From Erwinia billingiae Eb661 (GTDB lineage Bacteria > Pseudomonadota > Gammaproteobacteria > Enterobacterales > Enterobacteriaceae), in contig NC_014306.1 in assembly GCF_000196615.1 (NCBI RefSeq), forward strand, positions 3,100,001-3,164,000: DNA of 64,000 nucleotides. Direction: 5' to 3'. A program made the translations under genes and the position numbers. The notes beneath the pieces were generated by a model. That model made no database searches. It was not told where the DNA came from and was given only the letters and a program-made list of their open reading frames with translations. Below are positions 53,433-62,140 of this stretch, in pieces (position 1 is the stretch's first letter; the number at the start of each line of letters is the position of its first letter).

Positions 53433-54764
53433 TTACATCATGCCCGGCGCATCAAGGCCGGAACCGTCAATCAGGCGTTCATAGCGGAACGGCTTCGCAT
53501 CGACAATCGGGGTATCGTGGGTGGCGAGATCGGCTGCGAGGCGCCCGGCACCGGGGCCGATGCCAAAACCGTGTGCGCTGTAACCCGCCGAGATAATCAA
53601 CCCCGGCAGCTTGCCGACGGTGGAGATCACCGGCACCGCGTCCGGCGTGCTGTCGATCATTCCGCCCCACGCCTGCTCAAGCCGCACGCCCGCCATCGAC
53701 GGGAACTCGTTGCGCATCGCGGCCAGCCCCTCCTCCACCATTGCAATATCCGGGCGCGGGTCGAGGATGCGCACTTTTTCAAACGGCGACACGCCATCCA
53801 TCTGCCAGCGTGCCAGCGATTCCGGGCCACTGATAAAGGGACTGATACCGAGGTTAATCGTCAGATTTTTGCGCCGCGCTTTAAAAGTGGGATAGAACTG
53901 ACGGGCGTAGCGCAGCCCCTGCGCACCCGGCTCCAGGCGACCACGGCCAGAGACGGAAACGGTGTAGCTGCCGTCAAGCTGCGGACGGCAGGCAAAGCCC
54001 GGCGTATACAGCGGCAGCGCAATTTTCTGTTCGATGGGTGCGGTGCGGAACGCGGTGCCGATCACGTTACCCAGCGGCAGATCGATGCCGTGACGGCGGC
54101 AGAACATGGAAGTCCACGCCCCACCCGCGCAGATCACACTGCTGGTTTTGATCAGGCCGCGCTCGGTCACTACGCCGCTGACTTTGCCGTTGGTGATATC
54201 CAGACCGCGCACCGCGCACTGCTGGAATACCAGGCCGCCGAGGCGCTGTGCGGCAATCGCCAGGCCCGGTGCCGCCAGTGACGGCTCCGCGTGACCGTCC
54301 GTAGGTGAAGAGACGCCGCCCAGCCAGCTGCTGGAGCTGCCCGGCGTCATCTCCTTCGCGCGTTCGGCGGTCAGGATTTCGCTATGGAAGTCATAGCCTT
54401 TCGCCATGGTGTTCCACGCTTCCCAGGCGTTGATCTCGGCCTGATTTTTGGTGGCATACACCAGACCGCTGCGGCGGAAGCCCAGCTCTTCGCCGGTCTC
54501 CTCGCCCAGTTCGGCCCAGCGTTGCAGGGCATATTTAATCAGCGGCAGTTCGCGCTCGTCGCGGTTCTGCTGACGGCACCAGCCCCAGTTGCGGCTCGAC
54601 TGTTCGCCGCCGACAAGGCCTTTTTCAATCAGCACTACGCTGACCCCTTTTTTTGCCAGTTCATAGGCCGCAGCCGCCCCGGCAATTCCGGCACCAATCA
54701 CCACCACATCCGCTGTCGGTGGAAAATGCGGGCTGTCCTGTACGTATCGAATCGGTGCTGGCAT
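53433..54764 (-). CDS. FAD-dependent amino-acid/amine oxidase (DAO family), enzyme 1
   Basis: 443 residues. Rossmann loop Val-Val-Ile-Gly-Ala-Gly-Ile-Ala-Gly-Ala (21-30), Gly-Glu-Gln-Ser-Ser-Arg-Asn-Trp-Gly-Trp after the second strand (typical of DadA/SoxB-like proteins), C-terminal Gly-Tyr-Ser-Ala-His-Gly-Phe-Gly-Ile-Gly-Pro for FAD ribityl. Probably deaminates an amino acid or secondary amine to an oxo product. First gene of the FAD-GNAT-GhrA group; binding-site residues for a particular substrate cannot be read. Confidence 0.9.
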   Translation of the reverse strand: MPAPIRYVQDSPHFPPTADVVVIGAGIAGAAAAYELAKKGVSVVLIEKGLVGGEQSSRNWGWCRQQNRDERELPLIKYALQRWAELGEETGEELGFRRSGLVYATKNQAEINAWEAWNTMAKGYDFHSEILTAERAKEMTPGSSSSWLGGVSSPTDGHAEPSLAAPGLAIAAQRLGGLVFQQCAVRGLDITNGKVSGVVTERGLIKTSSVICAGGAWTSMFCRRHGIDLPLGNVIGTAFRTAPIEQKIALPLYTPGFACRPQLDGSYTVSVSGRGRLEPGAQGLRYARQFYPTFKARRKNLTINLGISPFISGPESLARWQMDGVSPFEKVRILDPRPDIAMVEEGLAAMRNEFPSMAGVRLEQAWGGMIDSTPDAVPVISTVGKLPGLIISAGYSAHGFGIGPGAGRLAADLATHDTPIVDAKPFRYERLIDGSGLDAPGMM

Positions 54765-54799
54765 GTTGTTCCTTACCTGAAAATTTTTGTCTTTATTGC

Positions 54800-54826
54800 G
54801 GGCGGACCGAAAAAGAAGGTCCCCCC
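54800..54826. repeat. REP-like hairpin repeat, copy 2 (degenerate)
   Basis: GGGCGGACC-GAAAAAGAA-GGTCCCCCC followed by CTAC; same unit as at 49355 with one arm decayed. Sits between the ABC operon end and the FAD gene. Confidence 0.7.
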
Positions 54827-54871
54827 TACATATGACTCATCGTCGGGGTCAACCCGCGAAAATGTATCTGC

Positions 54872-56536
54872 TTACAACGCGATATCGCTTTCCTGGTGCT
54901 CGTCGAGCCAGCCCTGGCGCAGCTCCGGCACGGCGCGTTTCAGCCGCTCATAGTACAGCTCGGTCGATGGCTTGTCGTAATCGGCGCGCGCCACCTGAGT
55001 CACCATACGGCCATTTTTCACCACGATAATTTCGTCACACACCGAGCGCACCGCGTGCAGGTCGTGGCTGATAAACAGCACCGACAGGCCCAGCTCGCGG
55101 CGCAGTTCGGTGATCAGATCCAGCACTGCGGAGGCCACCACGGTATCCAGCGCCGAGGTCACTTCATCACAGAGGATCAGGTCCGGCTCGGCGGCCAGCG
55201 CACGTGCCAGGTTGACGCGCTGCTTCTGGCCGCCGGACAGCGACCACGGCTTGCGCCACAGCGCATTGCGCGGCAGGCGAACGAGGTCGAGCAGCTGTAG
55301 CATACGCTGTTCGAGCGCCGCGCCGCGCAGGCCGTGGAACAGCTTTAAAGGGCGTTTGAGAATGGTTTCGATGGTGTGCGCCGGATTCAGCGCGGTGTCC
55401 GCCATCTGGAACACGTACTGAATGCGGCGCAGCTCGTTTTCCGGGCGCTGATGCATATCCCCGGCAATATAGTGACCGTTAAACAGAATATGGCCGCCGC
55501 TCGGCTTGTTCATCCCGGCTATCGCGTGCGCCAGCGTGGTTTTGCCGGAGCCGGACTCGCCGATAATGCCAATTGCCTGGCCGCGATACAGCTTGAAGTT
55601 AATCTCTTCGAGGATCTTAATCTTCGGCTGCCCTGCCCTGTCGAGGGGGCCGTAACCGGCACAGAGATCGCGCACCTGCAGTAGCGGCTGCACTCTCTCA
55701 TCCTGCTCCTGCCATGGGCTGGGGCGGGCTTTCTGCTTCGCCGCTTCCAGCAGCAGATGGCTGTACTCCGCCACCGGAGCGCGCAGCAGCTGCTCGGTGG
55801 TGCCGTATTCGGCGATGTTGCCCTTCAGCAGCACCAGGATCTTATCCGCCATCTGCGCCACCACCGCCAGATCGTGGCTGACGTAGATAGCGGTGGTGCC
55901 GCGCTGGCGCACCACGCGGCGGAACGCCTTGAGCACTTCTACCTGCGTGGTCACATCGAGCGCGGTGGTGGGTTCATCAAGGATCACCACTTCCGGGTCA
56001 CTAATCAGCGCCATCGCGGTCATCAGGCGCTGCAGCTGCCCACCGGAGACCTGGTGCGAATAGCGGTCGCCGATGGTCTCGGGGTTGGGCAGCGCCAGCT
56101 CGCGGAACAGCTCAATCGCCTTGGTTTCGGCGTCGGCGCGGCTCATCACCCCATGGATCACCACCGGTTCGACCACCTGGTCCATGATCTTCATCGCCGG
56201 ATTAAACGAGGCAGCGGCACTCTGGGCGATATAGGCCACTTTGTTGCCGCGGAACTGACACAGCTGCGACGGCGTTAACGAAGTGACGTCGGTCCCGGCA
56301 ACGTGTACCGTGCCCCCGGCAATCTTACAGCCGTGGCGCGCATAGCCCATTAACGCCAGCGCAATGGTGGTTTTCCCGGAGCCGGACTCGCCGATCAGCG
56401 CCAGCACTTCGCCCTTCTGCACGGTAAAACGAATATCGGAAACCAGGCTGATTTCATGCCCGTCGTCGGCGCTGGCGGTGACGCGCAGATTCTCGACCGA
56501 CACCATCGGTGTGGATGCGTGTGGCGTAATATTCAT
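54872..56536 (-). CDS. Peptide/opine-type ABC ATPase, two domains fused (GsiA-like)
   Basis: 554 residues joining DppD- and DppF-type ATPases. Each half has a Walker A (Gly-Glu-Ser-Gly-Ser-Gly-Lys-Thr-Thr near 52 and 335), Gly-Gly-Gln signature and Asp-Glu-Pro/Val-Thr Walker B. The oligopeptide C-terminal extension between the halves is short. Overlaps the permease gene by 4 bp. Drives uptake of the substrate bound by the protein at 58369. Confidence 0.94.
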   Translation of the reverse strand: MNITPHASTPMVSVENLRVTASADDGHEISLVSDIRFTVQKGEVLALIGESGSGKTTIALALMGYARHGCKIAGGTVHVAGTDVTSLTPSQLCQFRGNKVAYIAQSAAASFNPAMKIMDQVVEPVVIHGVMSRADAETKAIELFRELALPNPETIGDRYSHQVSGGQLQRLMTAMALISDPEVVILDEPTTALDVTTQVEVLKAFRRVVRQRGTTAIYVSHDLAVVAQMADKILVLLKGNIAEYGTTEQLLRAPVAEYSHLLLEAAKQKARPSPWQEQDERVQPLLQVRDLCAGYGPLDRAGQPKIKILEEINFKLYRGQAIGIIGESGSGKTTLAHAIAGMNKPSGGHILFNGHYIAGDMHQRPENELRRIQYVFQMADTALNPAHTIETILKRPLKLFHGLRGAALEQRMLQLLDLVRLPRNALWRKPWSLSGGQKQRVNLARALAAEPDLILCDEVTSALDTVVASAVLDLITELRRELGLSVLFISHDLHAVRSVCDEIIVVKNGRMVTQVARADYDKPSTELYYERLKRAVPELRQGWLDEHQESDIAL

Positions 56537-57387
56537 GCAACCCCCCTGGCGACCACGGTTAATGAACGCATGGACTGTAAGCTGTCGATAAACAGGTTGG
56601 CGCCGATAGTCAGGCTGGCAATCGCCACCGCCGGCATCAATACCGCCGGGGATCCGTCAAACAGCCCCTGCAGGTTTTCGCGCACCAGCGTGCCCCAGTC
56701 GGCATACGGCGGCTGTACGCCAAGGCCGAGGAAGCTCAGGCCGCTAAGCAGCAGCACGATGTAGACAAAACGCAGGCCGAAGTCGGTGAGCATCGGGTGC
56801 AACATATTCGGCAGAATGTCGTGGATAGCCACATACAGGCGGCTCTCACCGCGCAGACGCGAGGCCTGAACATAGTCCATCGAGCGCAGGTTCGACGCCA
56901 TGGCATAGGCGATGCGATAAGCGCCCGGCCAGTAGGTAAACACCGCGGTAATAATCAGCATCGGCAGCGAAGACCCAAACACCGCGACGATCATCAGCGC
57001 CAGGATTTTGCCCGGCAGTACCAGCATCGCATCGTTGATTCGCCCGAGGATCTCCTCCAGCCAGCGCCCGGCGACCGCCGCCAGCAGCGCCAGCAGGGTA
57101 CCCACCAGGCTGGCCAGCAGTGCGGCAGTCAGCGCCAGGCCGATAGAGTAGCGCGCGCCGAACAGAATGCGGCTGAAGATATCGCGCCCGAGGTAATCGG
57201 TGCCGAACCAGAACTCGCGGCTGAAGCCACCGAACAACGGACCGCCGCCGATATCTTCAAGATTGTGCGGTGCCAGCGCAGTGCCGAATACCGCCATAAA
57301 AATCCAGAACAGGGTGATCAGTAGGCCGATACGGCCGCTGACGGAGAGAGATTGAAAGAAGCGCCACGGCAGCGTGAGTGTGTTCAT
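56533..57387 (-). CDS. Peptide-type ABC permease (DppC-like)
   Basis: 284 residues from the ATG at 57387 (GGAGG 5-8 bp upstream; a GTG at 57399 is the alternative). N-terminal OppC domain then five helices and the EAA loop Val-Gln-Ala-Ser-Arg-Leu-Arg-Gly-Glu-Ser ... Ile-Leu-Pro-Asn. Gly-Thr-Asp-Tyr-Leu-Gly-Arg-Asp-Ile-Phe-Ser-Arg is the family landmark. Start overlaps the DppB-like stop by one base. Confidence 0.93.
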   Translation of the reverse strand: MNTLTLPWRFFQSLSVSGRIGLLITLFWIFMAVFGTALAPHNLEDIGGGPLFGGFSREFWFGTDYLGRDIFSRILFGARYSIGLALTAALLASLVGTLLALLAAVAGRWLEEILGRINDAMLVLPGKILALMIVAVFGSSLPMLIITAVFTYWPGAYRIAYAMASNLRSMDYVQASRLRGESRLYVAIHDILPNMLHPMLTDFGLRFVYIVLLLSGLSFLGLGVQPPYADWGTLVRENLQGLFDGSPAVLMPAVAIASLTIGANLFIDSLQSMRSLTVVARGVA

Positions 57388-58340
57388 CAGCCCCTCCACT
57401 TAGGATTGAACGCAATAGTCAGAACATCAGCAATCAGCAGCAGCACCAGGTAGCAGACGGCGAAGAACATCACGCATAGCTGCACTACCGGCAGGTCGCG
57501 GTTGCTCACCGCATCGACCATCTGGCTGGCCAGCCCGGGATAGCTGAAGATACTTTCGATAATAATTACCCCGCCAAACAGGTAGGAGAGGCTGAGGGAG
57601 ATGGCGTTGGCAATCGGCCCGACCGCGTTAGGCAGCGCATGCCGCAGCATGGCACGCAGCGGGGAGACGCCTTTCAACAACGTCATTTCCAGGTAAGGGC
57701 TGTCCATCTGGTTGACGATAGCGGCACGCGTCATGCGCGCCATCTGCGCGACCACCACGCAGCACAGGGTCATCACCGGCAGCGCGAAGGTGCGCAGGAA
57801 GCCGAGGAAGTCCTGATGCGTGGAGCCGAGCGACATCGCCGGCACCCAGTGCAGCTTGACGGCGAAGATGATCACCGCCACGGTCGCCACCAGAAACTCC
57901 GGCACCGCCACCACCGCCATGGTGCTGACCACCAGCGCCCGATCCAGCAGCGAGCCGCGCTTCATCGCGGCAGTAATGCCGATAATCAGCGCGACCGGCA
58001 CGGAGACCAGCGTGGTGGTCGCTGCCAGCTGGAAAGTCGCAGGAATACGCTGTGCCACCAGCTGCGTAACCGGCAGGTTACTGGCAAACGAGGTACCGAA
58101 ATTGCCCTGAAACATTCCGGCCAGCCAGCTGAAATAACGCACGATCAGCGGCTGGTCCAGCCCGAGATGCTGGCGCAGGGCCGCCACCGTTTCCGGGGTC
58201 GCCGACTGGCCAAGGATCATCTGCGCCGCATCGCCCGGCAGCATGCTGGTGATAAGAAACACCAGCGCCGAGACAATAAGCAGCGTAAGTAAACCCGACC
58301 CTATGCGCCGGAGTATCAGTGTCAGAATGTATCGGTTCAT
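57387..58340 (-). CDS. Peptide-type ABC permease (DppB-like)
   Basis: 317 residues, six helices. Pro-Gly-Asp-Ala-Ala-Gln-Met-Ile-Leu-Gly after the first helix and Leu-Gly-Leu-Asp-Gln-Pro-Leu match DppB/NikB; the EAA loop is Leu-Lys-Gly-Val-Ser ... His-Ala-Leu-Pro-Asn-Ala. 28 bp after the binding-protein gene. Confidence 0.94.
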   Translation of the reverse strand: MNRYILTLILRRIGSGLLTLLIVSALVFLITSMLPGDAAQMILGQSATPETVAALRQHLGLDQPLIVRYFSWLAGMFQGNFGTSFASNLPVTQLVAQRIPATFQLAATTTLVSVPVALIIGITAAMKRGSLLDRALVVSTMAVVAVPEFLVATVAVIIFAVKLHWVPAMSLGSTHQDFLGFLRTFALPVMTLCCVVVAQMARMTRAAIVNQMDSPYLEMTLLKGVSPLRAMLRHALPNAVGPIANAISLSLSYLFGGVIIIESIFSYPGLASQMVDAVSNRDLPVVQLCVMFFAVCYLVLLLIADVLTIAFNPKWRG

Positions 58341-58368
58341 CGCCGTTCTCCTGCTCAGTATTTAGGGA

Positions 58369-59973
58369 TTAAGCCGCCAGCCATGCGAACTCATGGAAGC
58401 GGTAACCCATCATCATGCCCGACGGCCAGGCCTCCACCCCTTTCACCTTGTTACTACAGCCATCCATGGTACTGATAAAGGCCGGGATCAATGTGCCGCA
58501 GTTGTCATACACCAGCTGCTGCATGTCGCCATACATCTGCTTGCGTTTCACCTGGTCGTTCTCGCCACGGGCGGCGGTGACCAACTGGTCGAACTGGGCA
58601 TTTTTCCAGCCGGATTCGTTCCACGGCGCGGAGGACTGATAGAACTGGGAGAACAGCATATCCAGCGTCGGGCGCGGGTTTACCGAGCCGTAACCGACCG
58701 GATCTTTCATCCAGTGAGCTGACCAGTAGCCGTCGTACGGGACGCGGCGTACTGAGACGTTAAGCCCGGCGCTGCGCGCTATCTGCTGTAACAGCTGACC
58801 GCCTTCCACTGCCCCTTCGATATTGGGGGTGGTGATCACTTCCACTTTCGCGCCGACCATGTTGGCTTTTTTCAGGTGGAATTTGGCCTTGTCGAGATCC
58901 AGCGGACGCTGCGGGATATCTTTGTTGAACATCGGGTGCCATGGCGGAACCGGGGTGTCGTTACCGACGGTGCCGAAGCCCTGCAGCACGGTTTTAAGGA
59001 TCATTTCACGCGGCTGCAGATACTTCATCGCCAGCACGAAATCGGGGTTGCTGCCGGGTGCCTTGTCGGTACGGATGATCAGGTCGCTGTACATGCCGGA
59101 CTTGCTCTCCATAATGGTGAACTGGCCGTTCTGCTTCAGGCGTTTCACATCATTGGCGGAGAGCGTGGAGACGATATGCAGGTCGCCGGACATCAGGGCG
59201 TTAACGCGGGCCGCCGGGTCGGTGACGCCCATCAGCTCCACTTCGTCGAGGTGCGGCAGGCCCGGTTTCCAGTAGTTTTTATTCTTCGCGCCGGAAGTAC
59301 GCACGCCCGGCTGGAACTCTTTCAACACAAACGGCCCGGTGCCGATGCCTTTACTGAAGTCTTTGGTGCCGTCCTGCACAATCAGGAAAGAGCTGGTGGA
59401 GAGGATCGACGGCAGGTCAACGTTGGCCTGTTCCAGCACGATGGAAACCTCCGTCGGGCTGACCGCTTTAATCTCTTTCATCTGGCTGGCGAGGGTGATC
59501 ACCGTCGAGGCCACCGCCGGGTCTTTATGGCGGCTGAGCGAGTAAACCACATCGGCCGCGGTCAGGGCTTTACCGTCGTGGAAGGTAACGCCCGGGCGCA
59601 GTTTGATATTCCAGTTGATGCCGTCAGCGCTGTCGAAAGATTCCGCCAGCGCCGGCTGCGCCTTAAGGTTTTTATCCAGCTCGGTCAGGCCGCTGTAGAA
59701 CATAAACTGGCGGCAGTAGTCGCCGCTGTTGCTGCCTTTGGCCGGGTCGAGGGTATCGCTGGCCGAGGCGTTAGCCACCGCCGCGCGCAGTTTGCCGCCC
59801 ATCACCGGGGTTTCCGCTGCGAAGCTGAACGCCGGGAAACCGATCAGGCCGGTACTCATCACCGCGCCTGCGGACAGCAGCTTCATCATGCCACGTCGTG
59901 AAATCGCGACATCCGTAATCACCTGGGGCAAATTCGGGTTAACACGGCTAAATTCTTTGCGAAATTTACTCAT
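58369..59973 (-). CDS. Family 5 binding protein with Tat signal
   Basis: 534 residues from the ATG at 59973 (GAGGG upstream; the frame open to 60195 has no ribosome site). Signal: Ile-Ser-Arg26-Arg27-Gly-Met-Met-Lys-Leu-Leu, then a hydrophobic run to Phe-Ser-Phe-Ala-Ala (~53), a twin-arginine leader. SBP_bac_5 body: Leu-Arg-Pro-Gly-Val-Thr-Phe-His-Asp-Gly-Lys-Ala-Leu-Thr-Ala-Ala-Asp-Val-Val-Tyr-Ser. Folded export is unusual for peptide binders. First gene of the importer operon after the FAD oxidase at 60131. Ligand unknown, perhaps a cyclic amide or amino-acid conjugate. Confidence 0.92.
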   Translation of the reverse strand: MSKFRKEFSRVNPNLPQVITDVAISRRGMMKLLSAGAVMSTGLIGFPAFSFAAETPVMGGKLRAAVANASASDTLDPAKGSNSGDYCRQFMFYSGLTELDKNLKAQPALAESFDSADGINWNIKLRPGVTFHDGKALTAADVVYSLSRHKDPAVASTVITLASQMKEIKAVSPTEVSIVLEQANVDLPSILSTSSFLIVQDGTKDFSKGIGTGPFVLKEFQPGVRTSGAKNKNYWKPGLPHLDEVELMGVTDPAARVNALMSGDLHIVSTLSANDVKRLKQNGQFTIMESKSGMYSDLIIRTDKAPGSNPDFVLAMKYLQPREMILKTVLQGFGTVGNDTPVPPWHPMFNKDIPQRPLDLDKAKFHLKKANMVGAKVEVITTPNIEGAVEGGQLLQQIARSAGLNVSVRRVPYDGYWSAHWMKDPVGYGSVNPRPTLDMLFSQFYQSSAPWNESGWKNAQFDQLVTAARGENDQVKRKQMYGDMQQLVYDNCGTLIPAFISTMDGCSNKVKGVEAWPSGMMMGYRFHEFAWLAA

Positions 59974-60130
59974 CTGCACACCCTCAAAAAAATTAATAAA
60001 ACGTTGGATCCCTAAATAATTCGCGTCGCAGGAAGGCGGCGACACAGCGAATCCCCGGGAGCTTACGCCAGTAAGTGACTGGGCCTCGCTGTGACAGCCA
60101 ACGCATCTGCGGTTCGAAGTAAGACGGGGA

Positions 60131-61408
60131 TCATGAAAAGCGATCCTTCGCTTTGTAGTACAGTCCAGCAACAGGCAGGAACCACGGTTTGCCAAAGTAG
60201 CCGGGGACCGCAGGCCAGGCGCTGCGCTGCCAGGGGTTGTTATTGGCTTTTTCTGCTACCAGGTCCGCCATGACCCGGCCCATCCACACCGACATCTGCG
60301 TACCGTGACCGCTGTAGCCGAGCGAGTAAAACACCCCTTCGTGCTCACCCGCGTGCGGCAGGCGGTCGGCGGTCATATCCACCAGTCCGCCCCAGCAGTA
60401 ATCAATCGGTACGTCACCCAACGCCGGGAACATCTTCTGCATCCCGGCTTTCAGTACATCACCGCTTTTCGCGTCTGAGGTTGGGCTGCTGATGGCGAAA
60501 CGCGCACGGCCACCAAATACCAGACGCCGATCGGCAGTGGTACGGATGTAATTGCCCAGATTGAGCGAGGTGACGTAGGTACGGTCACCCGGCAGGATCT
60601 GCTGCAGTAACGATTCGGACAGCGGCGCGGTCACGGTGACAAAACTGCCAACCGGAATAATGCGGCGCTGGAACCAGTCAAACGGGCCGATATTGGAGCA
60701 GCCGGTCGCCATCAGCACTTTCCCGGCGACAATATCGCCCTGGGCGGTGCTGACGCGGTGACGGTAGCCGTTGAGGCGCGTCAGCCCGGTCACGGCGCGC
60801 TGCGGATAAATGGCGGCACCCGCACGGGCAGCCGCTTCTGCCAGCCCAACGCCGAATTTGCCCATATGCATCTGCCCGCCGTGGCGCTGCAGCAGGCCGC
60901 CGTGGAATGACGGCGAATCGATTTCACGCTTCACATCCTGGCTACTGAGAATTTCAACATCCGGGTCAACATGGCGCTTCATCATCTCGCACGCCGCCAC
61001 CAGCGACGGCATATGTGACGCCTTACTGGCCAGTTTCAGCTTGCCGCAGCGGCGGAAGTCACAGTCGATCTGCTCGTCAGCCACCACGCTCTGCACGTAG
61101 TCGACCGCATCGGCAAACGCCCGATAATAGCGGGTCGCCTGCTCAACGCCCTGGCTCTCCACCAGCGCCGAGAAGTTCTGCGCCACGCCGGTATTACAGT
61201 GGCCGCCGTTGCGGCCGGATGCCTGGCTCATCACCTCGCCCGCTTCCAGCACCACCACGTTCACCCCGCTGCGCGCCAGATTCAGCGCCGCCGAGATGCC
61301 GGTAAAGCCACCGCCAATCACCACCACATCGGCGGTCGCAGGCAGATCGCCGGTTTTTGCACCGGTGAATACGGGTGCTGTTGCCTGCCAGAATGATTCC
61401 AGTTTCAT
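60131..61408 (-). CDS. FAD-dependent amine oxidase (PuuB/OrdL-like), enzyme 2
   Basis: 425 residues. Val-Val-Val-Ile-Gly-Gly-Gly-Phe-Thr-Gly-Ile-Ser-Ala-Ala (28-41), Gln-Ala-Ser-Gly-Arg-Asn-Gly-Gly-His as in PuuB, and C-terminal Tyr-Ser-Gly-His-Gly-Thr-Gln-Met. PuuB oxidises gamma-glutamylputrescine to an aldehyde; here the pairing with an aldehyde dehydrogenase and a GABA-type transaminase is similar. Followed by the binding-protein gene, preceded by the HAD gene 19 bp away. Confidence 0.92.
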   Translation of the reverse strand: MKLESFWQATAPVFTGAKTGDLPATADVVVIGGGFTGISAALNLARSGVNVVVLEAGEVMSQASGRNGGHCNTGVAQNFSALVESQGVEQATRYYRAFADAVDYVQSVVADEQIDCDFRRCGKLKLASKASHMPSLVAACEMMKRHVDPDVEILSSQDVKREIDSPSFHGGLLQRHGGQMHMGKFGVGLAEAAARAGAAIYPQRAVTGLTRLNGYRHRVSTAQGDIVAGKVLMATGCSNIGPFDWFQRRIIPVGSFVTVTAPLSESLLQQILPGDRTYVTSLNLGNYIRTTADRRLVFGGRARFAISSPTSDAKSGDVLKAGMQKMFPALGDVPIDYCWGGLVDMTADRLPHAGEHEGVFYSLGYSGHGTQMSVWMGRVMADLVAEKANNNPWQRSAWPAVPGYFGKPWFLPVAGLYYKAKDRFS

Positions 61409-61427
61409 CGCCCTGCTCCTCTGAGGC

Positions 61428-62096
61428 CTACAGCCCTACCACGCCCGGAAGTCCGCCAATATCTTTAATCTCGGTGTACTCATATGCCGGGTTACCCGGA
61501 CCGTGACCGCGATTAACAAACACTTTGTTTTTGATGCCGAGGTCATAAGCGGTCATCAGGTCGTAACGCAGGCTGCTGGAGACGTGCAGGATCTCGTCCG
61601 GCCCGCAGTTCAGCTTGTTGAGCATGTATTCGAAGCCCTTCATCTGCGGCTTATAGGCGCCAACTTCTTCGGCGGTAATGGTCATATGGATGGGGGCGCC
61701 AAGACGTGGCACGTGGTTTTTGATCAGCTCATCGGTGGAGTTGGTCAGCAGCACCAGCGGGAACTCTTTGGCGACAATCGCCAGGCCAGCCGGAACGTCC
61801 GGGTGCGGTCCCCAGGTCGCGCAGGCGGTCATCACCGCAGCACAGTCCTGATCGGTACACTCGACGCCCCATTTATTACAGGTGCGGTACAGCGCATTGG
61901 CCACCACCAGCGGATAAAGTTTGAATGCCCCCAGCACTTCGTCCATACGGTAGGTAGAGAAGTCAGTGGTGAAGGCCTCCATACGTTCCGGGCTGACGCG
62001 ATCGGCGAAGATGGCGGCAGCAGCACCGGCCATATCGAAGTTGATCAGCGTGCCGTAACAGTCGAAGGTGATGAATTTCGGTTTAAACACAGCCAT
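61428..62096 (-). CDS. HAD-family hydrolase, L-2-haloacid dehalogenase-like (type II)
   Basis: 222 residues. Motif I Phe-Asp12-Cys-Tyr-Gly-Thr-Leu, motif II Leu-Leu-Thr-Asn-Ser, motif III Lys in Tyr-Lys-Pro, motif IV Ser-Ser-Leu-Arg-Tyr-Asp-Leu. Tyr after the catalytic Asp and Ser-Ser-Leu-Arg-Tyr-Asp are haloacid dehalogenase features, as opposed to phosphatases with a second Asp. In amine-catabolic operons such proteins often have no known dehalogenase role. Confidence 0.88.
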   Translation of the reverse strand: MAVFKPKFITFDCYGTLINFDMAGAAAAIFADRVSPERMEAFTTDFSTYRMDEVLGAFKLYPLVVANALYRTCNKWGVECTDQDCAAVMTACATWGPHPDVPAGLAIVAKEFPLVLLTNSTDELIKNHVPRLGAPIHMTITAEEVGAYKPQMKGFEYMLNKLNCGPDEILHVSSSLRYDLMTAYDLGIKNKVFVNRGHGPGNPAYEYTEIKDIGGLPGVVGL

Positions 62097-62140
62097 TACG
62101 CTACCTCTTCAGAGTTGGGTCTAAGGATGAAAAACAGTGA

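Noticed and set aside
52932..54281. Open frame of 449 codons on the plus strand
   Set aside because: Antisense of the GNAT and FAD oxidase genes, whose minus-strand products have complete motifs; composition is shadow-like.
58876..59901. Open frame of 341 codons on the plus strand
   Set aside because: Antisense of the Tat-exported binding protein; no domain recognised.
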